A stretch of DNA of 64,000 nucleotides from Actinomadura chibensis NBRC 106107 (GCF_001552135.1 NZ_BCQP01000054.1:1-64000), one strand, 5' to 3'; shown: positions 14,250-23,606, numbered from the stretch's first letter. Made by a program: numbers and translations. Notes: generated by a model not told the origin, from the sequence alone.

Positions 14250-16757
14250 GTGACGGCGAGGACCCCGGAGCAGGACGAGGCCCCGCGGGCCGCCGACGAG
14301 GACCCCGGCGGCTCCCGCCGGGTCCGGCGGCGGCTGACCTTCGGCGTCGCCGGTGACCTCGCCGACATGCCCGCGGCGCTGTCGCCCTGGCAGCGCGCCT
14401 ACGAGGCGTGGCGCGCCGCCGGGCTGTCCTGGGGCCACGGCGGGCCGCCGCGCGAGCCCGCCGCCGCCCGTCCGCGCGCCCCGGAGCGGCGCCCCGCCGT
14501 CCCGTCCGCGAAACCCGCGAAACCGGCCGGGAAGGCCGCTGGGAAGCCCGCTGGGAAGCCCGCTGGGAAGCCGAGGCGGGGCGCGGCGGTGTCCGAGCCG
14601 GGGGACGTGCTGGTGGCCGGGCCGCCGCGTCCGCCGAGGCCGCCGCTGATGCGGCGGCTGCGCTTCCGCGCCGCGATCGGCGCGACGCTCGTGCTGGGCG
14701 CCGCCTTCGTGGTCGTCGCCGTGTCCCAGGGGGAGGACGACGCCGCCCCCGCGCGTCCCGGCCTCCCGGCCCCGGTCGAGGCGGACGCGCTGTTCGCCGC
14801 CGACCCGGCGGCGGCGACGGACGGGCTCGTCCAGAGCCTCGCCGCCGTGGCCGCCGACGCCGGGACGCTGGTCGCCGCGGGCGCCGAGGGCGACCCCGAC
14901 CCGGGCCGGGAGCGCCCGCAGTTCCTCGTCTCCGCGGACGCGGGCAGGACCTGGTCGCTCGCCCGGATCCGCACGCAGGACGGCGCGGCGCCCCCGCTCG
15001 GCGAGATCCCGTCCCACGTCGCGGGCGGCGGCGGCCGGTGGATGGCGGTGGGACGGACGCCGAGCGGCGCCACCGTCGCCTGGACCAGCGAGGACGCCAA
15101 GACCTGGACCCGGCGCCAGCCGTCGGCCGCCTTCAAGCCGGCCGACCGGGTGAGCGGCCTCGCCCGCGCTGGCGGCGGCTTCGTCGCGGTGGGCGGCACG
15201 GTGGGCGGCCGGGCCGTCGTCTGGACCTCCTCGGACGGCCAGACCTGGCAGCGAAACGAGAGCCTCGCGGGGATCGTCGGCCTCGACCGGGTGGCGTCGT
15301 CCGGCGGCGTGCTGGTCGCGCACGGGACGCGGGCGCGGAAGGTGACTACGCGGAAGGGCCGGAGGAAGGTCACCCGCACCGTGCGCGCCGAGGGGCTCTG
15401 GCGGTCCGCAGACGGGGGCCGCACCTGGACGGGCGTGAACGTCCCGCAGGGGCAGGGCTCGTACGGGGAGACCAGGGGCCTCGCGGCCGGGCCGGGCGGC
15501 GGGTTCGCGACCGTCCGCGAGGGCAGGCGGACGACCGGCCCGAAGAAGCGCCGCAAGACGGTCCGCTTCGGCGTCCTGTTCACCTCGCCGGACGGGCAGC
15601 GCTGGCAGGCCGTCAGCCGGTTCGACGGCGGCGGCGTCGAGCGGTTCGGCGGGACGCCGTCGGGTCTGGCCGCGGTCGTCCGCGCCGCGAAGGGGTTCAC
15701 CGTCCTGCGCAGCGGCGACGGGCGCACTTGGCAGCCGGGCGGGTCCGTGCCCGCCGGGGTCCGGCCGAGCGCCGTCACGGTCGCGTCCGGCGGCGCGGTC
15801 GCGGTCGCGGGACGGCAGGGCGACGACGCCTACCTGTCGGGCGTGGACCTGCGGGGCGTGGCGGGCGCGGTCCGCGCGGAGCGGGCCGTCCGGGCGCTCG
15901 CCGCCGGTCCCGGCCGCGCGGTCGCGGTGGGCAGCACGAACGGCGGGGCGGCGATCTGGTCCGCGCCGGACGGGCGCGCCTGGACGCGGGCCGGGTTCCC
16001 CGCCGCCGGCGGACGGCTCGCCGACGTCGTCCACGGCCCGAAGGGCTGGGTCGCGCTGGGCCGCACCGCCGCGTCCGGGCCGCTCGCGATGACGTCCCAG
16101 GACGGCGCGGCCTGGCAGAAGGCGGCCTTCCCCGCCGGACCGGCGCCCGCGGCGGTGGCGGCGGGACCGTCCGGCTACGTCGCGGTCGGCGCGCGGGCGG
16201 CGTGGCGCTCGTCCGACCTCACCGCCTGGACGCCCGCGCGCCTCGACGGCGTCGCCACCGCCGTGACGGCGACCGCGGGCAAGTACGTGGCGGTCGGCGG
16301 CAAGGGCCCCGGGCCCGCCGCGTGGACGTCACCCGACGGCCGCGCCTGGACCCCGGCAAGACTCCCGCAGGGCCTCACCGGCCGCCTGACCGGGGTCGCC
16401 GCGCGCGGCGGCGTCCTCGTGGCGATCGGCGCGGGCTACGCGCCGCTCGTCTCCGCCGACGGCGGGACGACCTGGACCCCGCAGGTCCTCGGCGCGGGTC
16501 TCGCCCCCACGGCCGTCACCGCGGCGCCGGGCGGGTTCGTCGCCGCCGCGTCCACGGCGGAGGGGGACGCGGCGGTGCTGGCGTCCGCGGAGGGCGTGTC
16601 CTGGCGCCGCCTCCAGGTGCCCGGCCTGTCCGGTCCGGGCGACCGGCGGCTCACCGCCCTGACGGCGACGGACGCGGGCGTGCTGGCCACCGGGACGACG
16701 ACGGACGGCGGGCGCACGGAGGCGCCGATGCTCTGGCAGGCGCGCGTCCCGGGCTAG
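14250..16757 (+). CDS. Membrane-anchored BNR/beta-propeller-like repeat protein
   Basis: 835 residues from GTG 14250 (AAGGAG 6-11 bp upstream). Residues 1-130 are a cytoplasmic, Arg/Lys/Ala/Pro-rich region, with one membrane segment at about 140-160. The remaining 670 residues are repeats of about 40-50 residues with a recurring W-T-S-x-D-G-x-x-W-x pattern typical of BNR/sialidase-like propeller blades. The topology puts the propeller outside the cell. No Asp-box hydrolase catalytic residues were recognised, so a binding or scaffolding role on the cell surface is more likely than catalysis. It appears monocistronic. Function unknown. Confidence 0.65.
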   Translation: MTARTPEQDEAPRAADEDPGGSRRVRRRLTFGVAGDLADMPAALSPWQRAYEAWRAAGLSWGHGGPPREPAAARPRAPERRPAVPSAKPAKPAGKAAGKPAGKPAGKPRRGAAVSEPGDVLVAGPPRPPRPPLMRRLRFRAAIGATLVLGAAFVVVAVSQGEDDAAPARPGLPAPVEADALFAADPAAATDGLVQSLAAVAADAGTLVAAGAEGDPDPGRERPQFLVSADAGRTWSLARIRTQDGAAPPLGEIPSHVAGGGGRWMAVGRTPSGATVAWTSEDAKTWTRRQPSAAFKPADRVSGLARAGGGFVAVGGTVGGRAVVWTSSDGQTWQRNESLAGIVGLDRVASSGGVLVAHGTRARKVTTRKGRRKVTRTVRAEGLWRSADGGRTWTGVNVPQGQGSYGETRGLAAGPGGGFATVREGRRTTGPKKRRKTVRFGVLFTSPDGQRWQAVSRFDGGGVERFGGTPSGLAAVVRAAKGFTVLRSGDGRTWQPGGSVPAGVRPSAVTVASGGAVAVAGRQGDDAYLSGVDLRGVAGAVRAERAVRALAAGPGRAVAVGSTNGGAAIWSAPDGRAWTRAGFPAAGGRLADVVHGPKGWVALGRTAASGPLAMTSQDGAAWQKAAFPAGPAPAAVAAGPSGYVAVGARAAWRSSDLTAWTPARLDGVATAVTATAGKYVAVGGKGPGPAAWTSPDGRAWTPARLPQGLTGRLTGVAARGGVLVAIGAGYAPLVSADGGTTWTPQVLGAGLAPTAVTAAPGGFVAAASTAEGDAAVLASAEGVSWRRLQVPGLSGPGDRRLTALTATDAGVLATGTTTDGGRTEAPMLWQARVPG
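14529..14572 (+). repeat. 12-bp tandem repeat inside beta-propeller gene
   Basis: Almost four copies of GGGAAGCCCGCT (the first with one change) encode G-K-(A/P)-A repeats in the cytoplasmic Lys/Pro-rich linker. Such repeats may vary in number between strains. Confidence 0.8.
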
Positions 16758-16760
16758 CGG

Positions 16761-16841
16761 TCAGCCGTTGCAGCCGCAGGAGCAGCCCTTCGGGCACGAG
16801 CAGCCGTTGCCATGTCCGCAACTACAGTCTTTTTTCATCAT
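16761..16841 (-). CDS. 26-residue seven-cysteine metallothionein-like peptide
   Basis: A short frame from ATG 16841 to TGA 16761. The product begins M-M-K-K-D and then has seven Cys and one His in 21 residues, arranged as C-S-C-G-H, C-S-C-P-K, C-S-C-G-C. Tandem C-x-C motifs separated by Gly/Asn are the hallmark of small copper metallothioneins; the 25-residue Neurospora protein also has seven Cys. There is no signal peptide. AT-rich codons at the start (ATG ATG AAA AAA) differ from neighbouring genes. The ribosome site is weak (GAGG about 12 nt upstream). A palindrome lies directly upstream. Metal binding is inferred from composition; expression is not shown by sequence. Confidence 0.55.
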   Translation of the reverse strand: MMKKDCSCGHGNGCSCPKGCSCGCNG

Positions 16842-16853
16842 GGGCGGAAAGTA

Positions 16854-16874
16854 ACCTCAATCGCACTTTGAGGT
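16854..16874. promoter_or_regulatory. Palindromic operator candidate
   Basis: Seven-bp arms ACCTCAA (16854-16860) and TTGAGGT (16868-16874) around a 7-bp spacer, starting 13 bp upstream of the Cys-rich peptide's ATG on the minus strand. The position fits a repressor site that would respond to metal, if the peptide is a metallothionein (inference). Confidence 0.4.
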
Positions 16875-16963
16875 CTATGCCCGGTGGCGCGACGGGGACC
16901 TGTCGCAGGGGACACGGACCGCCCCGGGGCGGGGAGTCGGGACGGCCCGTGACCTGCCCACGG

Positions 16964-17149
16964 CTAGGCGCGGATGTGGAGGTCCACGCCCAGCAGGACC
17001 AGGAACCAGAGGAATATGGCGAGCAGCGCGCTGCCCACGTGCCGGATCAGGCTCGCGTTGACGTATCCGCGGTCCCAGGCGACGAACAAGCCGATGATGA
17101 TGTATATGAGGCCGACCAAGCTGATGTGCGGCCGGTATCGGGTCGCCAT
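16964..17149 (-). CDS. Small two-helix membrane protein
   Basis: 61 residues with two hydrophobic helices (about 10-25 and 38-55) and a short loop, D-R-G-Y-V-N-A. The ATG at 17149 has a strong GGGAGGAG ribosome site. Similar small DUF-type membrane proteins are common in actinomycetes, and no function is known. It lies 126 bp downstream of the exonuclease-like gene on the same strand. Confidence 0.7.
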   Translation of the reverse strand: MATRYRPHISLVGLIYIIIGLFVAWDRGYVNASLIRHVGSALLAIFLWFLVLLGVDLHIRA

Positions 17150-17275
17150 AACGGCGCTCCTCCCGTCGGGGGGTGCGACGACCGCTGGGTGCCCGGCCCG
17201 CCGGCAGGAAAACGCGAGCCTTATTCAGGACCGGGCCTTGATGTCGTTTAGGGTGCGACCGAAATTCGGGAGCCC

Positions 17276-19138
17276 CTATTTCCCGTCCATGTCGATGCGG
17301 ACGACGGTGGGGTCGTGGTCGTCGGCCCGGTCGGCGAACTCGGCGGCGCGGTGCACGATGTCGAACTCGTGCGGGCGCTCGCGCAGCGCCGGGCTGAGCA
17401 GGACGTGGTCGAGCGTCTCGGACCCGCCGGGCGTCACCGCCGTGTACCGGTCGCCCGCGGGCAGCCCCGCCGGGAGGTCGGTCAGCCCGGTGCCGGACGT
17501 CAGCGTCCGCACCGGCGCGGACGCCTCCGCGTCGTTCAGCTCGCCCGCGACGATCACCATCGCGTTCGGGTCCGCCCGCCGGACGGACCGCACGAACCCC
17601 GCCACCACCCGGGCCTGCGCCTCGCGCCGCCACGCCGTCGGCCGGGACGGCGGCTGCCGGCGGCCGAACGCCGGGTCGTCGTCGGCCGTCCGCGGGTACC
17701 ACTGGTTCGCGATCACGATGAGGGGGCGGCCCCGCCACCGCAGCTCCCCGGCGAGCGGCTTGCGGGCGCCCGCCCACGCGGGGTCCCCGGGCGCGATCCG
17801 GCCGGGGCTGAGCGACAGCGCGGCCGCGCCGTCCCGCCGGACGGCCGCGACCGGCGTGACGGCCGGGTCGGGCCCGGCGGGCGGCGGGTCGGCGGGCAGC
17901 GGCTCGGCCGGGGCCGGGCGGTCCACGAACGCGAGCCCCCGGTCGGCGCGGAACAGGAACCCGAGCCGCCGGTTGTCGCCCTCCGCGCCGCCGTCGGCGT
18001 TGTCGCGCGGGGTCACCGAGCGCCAGTCGTAGGCGGGGCCGCCCGCCGCGCTGATCGCGGTGATGAGCTGCGCGACGGTCTGGTCGGCGGCGACGGTGCC
18101 GTCGTCGTCCGGGCCGCTGTTGTCGCCGAGCCCGCCCGCCACGACGAGGTCGGGGGAGCGCAGGCCGTCCACGATGTCGGCGGCGAGGGCGGCGAACCGG
18201 TCGGGCGGCGAGTCGGGGTTCAGGCCGCCGAGCCCGACCGTGCCGACGGCGAGCTCGCCGGGGCGCTGCGCCCGCGTCGTCTCGCGCGGCGGCCCGGCGG
18301 CGGCCCGCCGCGGGGTCGCGGTGAGCAGCAGGTGGTAGTCGCCGAACGCGTAGTCGAGGACCCCGCCGTTCGGGCCGGGCAGTCGGTCGCCGACGTCCAT
18401 CGCGGGCAGCGGGGCGAGCGCGTCGTCGAGGACGATCCGCGCCGGGTTCGCGCCGCCGTCGCGGACCGGGACGCCGCCGCGCGCGGTCCGCGGCCCGGCG
18501 CCCGCGCCCGCCGCGGGCAGCACCGGGACCTCGCCGGCGCGGGACGGCCCGGCCGCCACCGCGTCGCGTACCTCGACCCGCATGCCTTCGAGGGACTCGT
18601 AGAAGTCGAGCGCCGCGCGGCGCGGGTCGAGCGCGCCGCCCTTCTCCACGTCGCCGCGCGGCCCGTCGACCACGCGGCCCGGCGGGCGCCGCCCGCCCGG
18701 GCCGAGCACGACGGGCGCGGGCAGTGGCACGCCGCGCGCGGTGACGGCGGTGGCCGAGGCGTCGATCTCGGTGCGGGTCAGCCCGCGGGACGCGGCGCCG
18801 CCGGGACGGAACTCGGCGACCCGCCCGTCCACCCGGACGGCGTCGCCGACCGCCGCGCCGGGCCGCGTCCTGGTGAACACGAACACGCCCTCGGACGTCG
18901 CGTCGCTCCGGTCGGGGCGCGGGTCCTGCATCCAGAACCCGTTGCCGGTCACCGCGGTCACGACGCCCGGCACCCCGGCGACGGCCGAGCCGGTCAGCGG
19001 GGAGAGGTGGGCCGCGCCCTGGACGTCCCGGATCCGGACGGTGCGCGGCGGGGCGGGGGCGGCGGCCGCGACGGGCGCCGCGATCAGCGGCGCGGCGAGC
19101 GCGGCGGCGGCGAGGACCGTCCCGAGACCGTGCACCAC
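17276..19138 (-). CDS. Secreted endonuclease/exonuclease/phosphatase-fold protein, probably inactive
   Basis: 620 residues with an N-terminal signal peptide (about 1-27), an OB-like nuclease-associated domain (about 35-250) and an EEP (ExeM/NucH-like) domain (about 285-615). The fold is clear from A-D-Q-T-V-A-Q-L, D-N-A-D-G-G, A-L-S-L-S-P-G-R and D-H-V-L-L-S-P. However, key positions have changed. The F-N of the first strand is replaced by G residues, the metal-binding Glu of the L-Q-E strand by Gly (V-A-G-G-L-G-D-N), the His of N-H-F by Gln (N-Q-W-Y), and the Asp of G-D-L-N-D by Glu. Only the final D-D-H-D-P is intact. It is probably a secreted non-catalytic relative. Confidence 0.75.
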   Translation of the reverse strand: MVHGLGTVLAAAALAAPLIAAPVAAAAPAPPRTVRIRDVQGAAHLSPLTGSAVAGVPGVVTAVTGNGFWMQDPRPDRSDATSEGVFVFTRTRPGAAVGDAVRVDGRVAEFRPGGAASRGLTRTEIDASATAVTARGVPLPAPVVLGPGGRRPPGRVVDGPRGDVEKGGALDPRRAALDFYESLEGMRVEVRDAVAAGPSRAGEVPVLPAAGAGAGPRTARGGVPVRDGGANPARIVLDDALAPLPAMDVGDRLPGPNGGVLDYAFGDYHLLLTATPRRAAAGPPRETTRAQRPGELAVGTVGLGGLNPDSPPDRFAALAADIVDGLRSPDLVVAGGLGDNSGPDDDGTVAADQTVAQLITAISAAGGPAYDWRSVTPRDNADGGAEGDNRRLGFLFRADRGLAFVDRPAPAEPLPADPPPAGPDPAVTPVAAVRRDGAAALSLSPGRIAPGDPAWAGARKPLAGELRWRGRPLIVIANQWYPRTADDDPAFGRRQPPSRPTAWRREAQARVVAGFVRSVRRADPNAMVIVAGELNDAEASAPVRTLTSGTGLTDLPAGLPAGDRYTAVTPGGSETLDHVLLSPALRERPHEFDIVHRAAEFADRADDHDPTVVRIDMDGK

Positions 19139-19210
19139 CCGCGCTCCATGACCACCTCGGACTCCGACAGGACGAGAAGGATGATACGCGCGGGCGGGCC
19201 GGTGGGCGGG

Positions 19211-19402
19211 CTACTCGTCGAGTGTCAGCGCGGCCTTCGGGCACGACCGGACGGCGTGGCGGACGCGGTCGGCGTCCTCGGGCGGGACGTCCGGCCGCAG
19301 GATCTGGAGCTCGTCCTCGTCGTCGAGGTCGAAGACGTCGGGCGCGAGCCCGACGCACACGGCGTTCGCCTCGCACACCAGCGGGTCGACCCGTACTCTC
19401 AT
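19211..19402 (-). CDS. Ferredoxin with variant cluster ligand
   Basis: 63 residues, P450-type single-cluster ferredoxin. The motif C-E-A-N-A-V-C (residues 10-16) and the later C-P (near 54) give three Cys. The fourth position, Cys in [4Fe-4S] proteins and often His in actinomycete 3Fe-4S proteins, is Asn (residue 13). It would pass electrons to a P450. The KstR box in its promoter (19479-19492) and the CYP125-like gene 4 kb away make that P450 its likely partner (inference). Confidence 0.85.
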   Translation of the reverse strand: MRVRVDPLVCEANAVCVGLAPDVFDLDDEDELQILRPDVPPEDADRVRHAVRSCPKAALTLDE

Positions 19403-19478
19403 CGCCTTCTCCGTTCCCGGGGCACCGTGACCGCCAACCTACCGAACCAGGTTCGGGGCCGCGTTCCGACCGCAAAAG

Positions 19479-20270
<792 letters not shown>

Positions 20271-20278
20271 AACGGTCG

Positions 20279-21406
20279 CTAGAGCCGCGTCCGGACCGCG
20301 TCGGCCACCGAGACCAGCGCGCACCCGCAGGCGACCGGGTCGGACGCCTCGCACGGCCCGAGCGGGCGCCCGGCGATCTCCTTGAACAGCCGCGCCCCGG
20401 GCGAGGCGTCGGCCAGCGCGTCCGCCGCGAGGACGACCGCCGCCGCCGTGTAGGTGGAACGGTCCCCGGGGAAGTGGCGGCGGTTCTCGAACTGCCAGCC
20501 CGTCCAGTAGGAGCCGTCCTCGTGCCGCAGGTGCTGGATCGTCGCGAACAGCTCCAGGGCGCGGTCGCGGTCGCCCGCCGCGTCCAGCGCGAGCACCAGC
20601 TCGCAGCTCTCCGCCGCCGTCACCCACGGCTGGTCGGACACGCACCGGCAGCCGAGCCCGGGGACGACGAACGCGTCCCACCGCTCGGCGAACCGGCGCG
20701 CCGCGTCCGCGCCCCGGACGGGCCCGCCGAGCACCGGGTAGTACCAGTCCATCGACCAGCGGCTCTTGTCGGCGAACGCCTCCGGGTGCGCGGCCACCAC
20801 GTGGCCGAGCTGGTCGGCGGCGAGCTCCCATTCCGGCTCCGGCTCGCCGAGGTGCTCGGCCAGCGCCACCGCGCAGCGCAGCGACTGGTAGATCGACGAG
20901 CAGCCGGTCAGCAGCGCGTGGTCGGACGGCGCGCCGTCCTCGCGCCGGATCCAGATGACCTCGCCGCGCCGGGTCTGCAGGCCGAGCGTGAAGTCGATCG
21001 CCCGCCGCACCGCGGGCCACATCCGGCGCGCGAAGTCCTCGTCGCCGGTCGTCAGCAGCTCGTGCCAGACGCCGACCGCGACGTAGGCGGCGTGGTTGGA
21101 CTCGCCGCCCGGCTCCGTCACCGCGCCGAGGACCCATTTCGCGGGCCACGAGCCGTCCGGCCGCTGGACGCCGCGCAGCCACTCGTACGCCCGCCGCGCG
21201 TGCTCGCCGAGCCCGGCGACGCGCAGCGCCATCGCCGCCTCGACGTGGTTCCAGGCGTCCACGTGCCCGGGGACGCCCGCGGTCGGCGCGAACCACGGGA
21301 TCGCGCCGGACGGCTCCTGCTGCGCCGCGATGCTGCGGGCCGTCGCGACGACGTCGTCGCGCGACAGGACCCCGGGGACCGCGGGCGGGCCGGGCTCAGC
21401 CCGCAT
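20279..21406 (-). CDS. Alpha/alpha-toroid (prenyltransferase/squalene-cyclase-like) protein
   Basis: 375 residues of repeated helix pairs in the terpenoid cyclase/prenyltransferase-like toroid fold: repeats with W-N-H-V-E-A-A-M-A-L, Q-R-P-D-G-S-W-P and H-E-D-G-S-Y-W-T-G-W. The D-x-D-D protonation motif of squalene cyclases is not present, and no prenyltransferase zinc site is apparent. The residue pattern also recalls glycoside-processing toroids. It overlaps the upstream methyltransferase by 11 bp, so the two are coupled. Annotated elsewhere only as prenyltransferase-like; real activity unknown. Confidence 0.65.
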   Translation of the reverse strand: MRAEPGPPAVPGVLSRDDVVATARSIAAQQEPSGAIPWFAPTAGVPGHVDAWNHVEAAMALRVAGLGEHARRAYEWLRGVQRPDGSWPAKWVLGAVTEPGGESNHAAYVAVGVWHELLTTGDEDFARRMWPAVRRAIDFTLGLQTRRGEVIWIRREDGAPSDHALLTGCSSIYQSLRCAVALAEHLGEPEPEWELAADQLGHVVAAHPEAFADKSRWSMDWYYPVLGGPVRGADAARRFAERWDAFVVPGLGCRCVSDQPWVTAAESCELVLALDAAGDRDRALELFATIQHLRHEDGSYWTGWQFENRRHFPGDRSTYTAAAVVLAADALADASPGARLFKEIAGRPLGPCEASDPVACGCALVSVADAVRTRL

Positions 21407-22148
21407 CCGCCGTCTCCCTGGCCTGGCCCGCGGCCGTCCCCGGCCCCGCGGGCTTCGCGAAGTAGACGACGACGCTCTTGCCGATCAGCGGGTTCAGCGC
21501 GCGCTCGGCCAGCCGGGTGGCGCGCGGGCGCTTCATGATGTCCCAGACGAGGAGCTTGTGGTAGGCCCTGGCGAGCGGGTGCGCGTCGTCGTTCACGCCG
21601 ACCGCGCACTTGATCCACCAGTAGGGCGCGTGCAGGCCGTGCGCGTGGTGGTGGCCGCCGACCCGGAACCCGACCGACTTCAGCTTGGCCTCCAGCTCGG
21701 CGCGCGTGTAGATCCGCACGTGGCCGCCGGGGGCGGTGTGGTAGTCCTCCGACAGGGCCCAGCAGACCCGCTCGGGCAGCCAGCTCGGCACCGTCACCGC
21801 GAGCTTGCCGCCGGGCCTGAGGACGCGCAGCAGCTCGCGCATCGCGCGCATGTCGTCCGGGATGTGCTCCAGCACCTCCGAGGCGACGATCGCGTCGAAG
21901 TGGTCGTCGGGGAACGGCAGGTCGAGCGCGTCGCCCTGGACCGTCTCGGCGGACGCCTCCGCCGGGACCTCGCCTTCGAGGCGCATCGCCCCGAACATCT
22001 TCTCCACGCCGGACAGCTCGCCTGCGTCCTGGTCGAAGGCCACGACGTGCGCACCCCTGCGGTACAGCTCGAAGGCGTGCCGCCCGGCGCCGCATCCCAT
22101 GTCGAGGACGCGGTCTCCGGGGGTGACGCGGAACCGCTGGAAATCCAC
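21396..22148 (-). CDS. Class I SAM-dependent methyltransferase (Methyltransf_11)
   Basis: 250 residues from GTG 22148. Motif I is V-L-D-M-G-C-G-A-G-R-H near 14; V-A-F-D-Q-D and D-A-I-V-A-S-E-V-L-E-H-I follow. The ribosome site AAGGAG (22165-22170) is too far from this GTG but lies 7 nt before an in-frame CTG at 22157, which would add three residues (L-L-T) before the V encoded by the GTG. A CTG start is therefore likely. It is the middle gene of the GT4-methyltransferase-toroid operon and probably modifies a lipid-linked or cell-surface glycan. Confidence 0.8.
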   Translation of the reverse strand: MDFQRFRVTPGDRVLDMGCGAGRHAFELYRRGAHVVAFDQDAGELSGVEKMFGAMRLEGEVPAEASAETVQGDALDLPFPDDHFDAIVASEVLEHIPDDMRAMRELLRVLRPGGKLAVTVPSWLPERVCWALSEDYHTAPGGHVRIYTRAELEAKLKSVGFRVGGHHHAHGLHAPYWWIKCAVGVNDDAHPLARAYHKLLVWDIMKRPRATRLAERALNPLIGKSVVVYFAKPAGPGTAAGQARETADAG

Positions 22149-22209
22149 GGTCAGCAGGGTCGTGCTCCTTCCGTGCCGGGGCGCCGAGGCGGCGTCCCCT
22201 CCCTTGCCG

Positions 22210-23505
22210 TCACTCGGCTTCGCGCGCGAGCCGCAGGTAGTTCGCCTGGGCGATGGCGGCCCGGTAGTGCTCGACGGTGGCCTTCGCCACGGCCGGCCAC
22301 GCGAACCGCTCCTGGACGCGGGCGAGCCCCGCGGCGCTCACCCGGGCCCGCTCGGCCGCGTCGTCGTGCAGCCGCCGCAGCGTCGCGGCCAGCTCTTCGG
22401 CGTCGCCCGGCTGGACGAGCACGCCCGCGTCGCCGACGACCTCGGGCAGCGCCCCGGCGCGGCTCGCGACGAGCGGCGTCCCGGACGCCATGTGCTCGAC
22501 GGCGGGCAGCGAGAAGCCCTCGTACCGGGACGGCACCACGGCGATCTCCGCCGACGCCATCAGCTCGCCGAGCTCGTCGTCGCTGATCCCGCTGACGAAC
22601 CGGACGCGCTCGCCGAGCGCCAGCTCGCGCACGAGCTTCTCGGTCGGGCCGTCCTTCCGCGGGCGGCTGACGACGATGACGTGCACGTCGCGCTCGGTGG
22701 CGAGCTTGGCGACCGCGCGCAGCAGCACGTCCACGCCCTTGATCGGCGCGTCCGCGCTCGCCATCGCGACGATCCGGCCCGGCACGCGCTCGCCGCGCGG
22801 GTGGAAGATCCGGGTGTCGACGCCGAGCGGCAGGATGTCGATGTCGCGCGGGTCGACCTTGAAGTCCTTCACGATGTCGACCTTGGACGACTCCGACACC
22901 GTCAGCACCGGTCCGATCCGCCGCGACACCTGCGACTGCATCGCGACGAAGCCGTACCAGCGGCGCTTGCCGAGCTTCTGCTTGACGCCCCGCGCCGCCT
23001 GGATGTCGATCCGCCGGTCGACGCTGATCGGGTGGTGGATGCTCGTGACGAGCGGCAGCCCGAGCCGGGGGATGCCGAGGTTGCCGAGCCCGAGGACCTG
23101 GTTGTCGTGGACGACGTCGAAGTCGCGGCGCCGCCGCCGCAGCTCGCGCAGCGCCCGCAGGCTGAACGTCAGCGGCTCGGGGAAGCCGCCGGTCTTCATG
23201 TGCGCGAACTCCAGGACGTCCACCCAGTCGCGGAACTCGCCGAGGGACGGGGTGCGGAACGGGTCCTCGTCCCGGTACAGGTCGAGGCTCGGGATCTTGG
23301 TGAGGACGATGCCGTCGCGGTCGAGCTCGGGGTACGGCTGCCCGGACAGCACCTCCACCGCGTGCCCGAGGTCGGCCAGCTCGCGGCTCAGATGCCGGAG
23401 GTAGACGCCCTGGCCGCCGCAGTGCGGCTTGCTCCGGTACGACAGCAGGGCCACCCTCAGCGGTCCGCCCGGCTCGCCCGCCCCGTCCACGTCGGTCCCC
23501 CGCAC
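22210..23505 (-). CDS. GT4 family glycosyltransferase
   Basis: 431 residues; GT-B fold. The N-terminal Gly loop (C-G-G-Q-G-V-Y near 28) and C-terminal donor site P-S-R-Y-E-G-F-S-L-P-A-V-E-H-M-A-S-G-T-P near 335 (E-x7-E motif) are intact. A retaining glycosyltransferase using an NDP-sugar or GDP-sugar donor is expected. GTG 23505 with GGGAG upstream. First gene of the minus-strand operon with the methyltransferase and the toroid protein. Confidence 0.85.
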   Translation of the reverse strand: MRGTDVDGAGEPGGPLRVALLSYRSKPHCGGQGVYLRHLSRELADLGHAVEVLSGQPYPELDRDGIVLTKIPSLDLYRDEDPFRTPSLGEFRDWVDVLEFAHMKTGGFPEPLTFSLRALRELRRRRRDFDVVHDNQVLGLGNLGIPRLGLPLVTSIHHPISVDRRIDIQAARGVKQKLGKRRWYGFVAMQSQVSRRIGPVLTVSESSKVDIVKDFKVDPRDIDILPLGVDTRIFHPRGERVPGRIVAMASADAPIKGVDVLLRAVAKLATERDVHVIVVSRPRKDGPTEKLVRELALGERVRFVSGISDDELGELMASAEIAVVPSRYEGFSLPAVEHMASGTPLVASRAGALPEVVGDAGVLVQPGDAEELAATLRRLHDDAAERARVSAAGLARVQERFAWPAVAKATVEHYRAAIAQANYLRLAREAE

Positions 23506-23606
23506 GCACCGCTCCCGTCAGTCGAGGGACGCCGGGGCGCGCGCGCACCGGCCTCACCCTGATGCCGTTGATGAAACTAGACCTTAGCCACCGTACGTTA
23601 CCGCCG

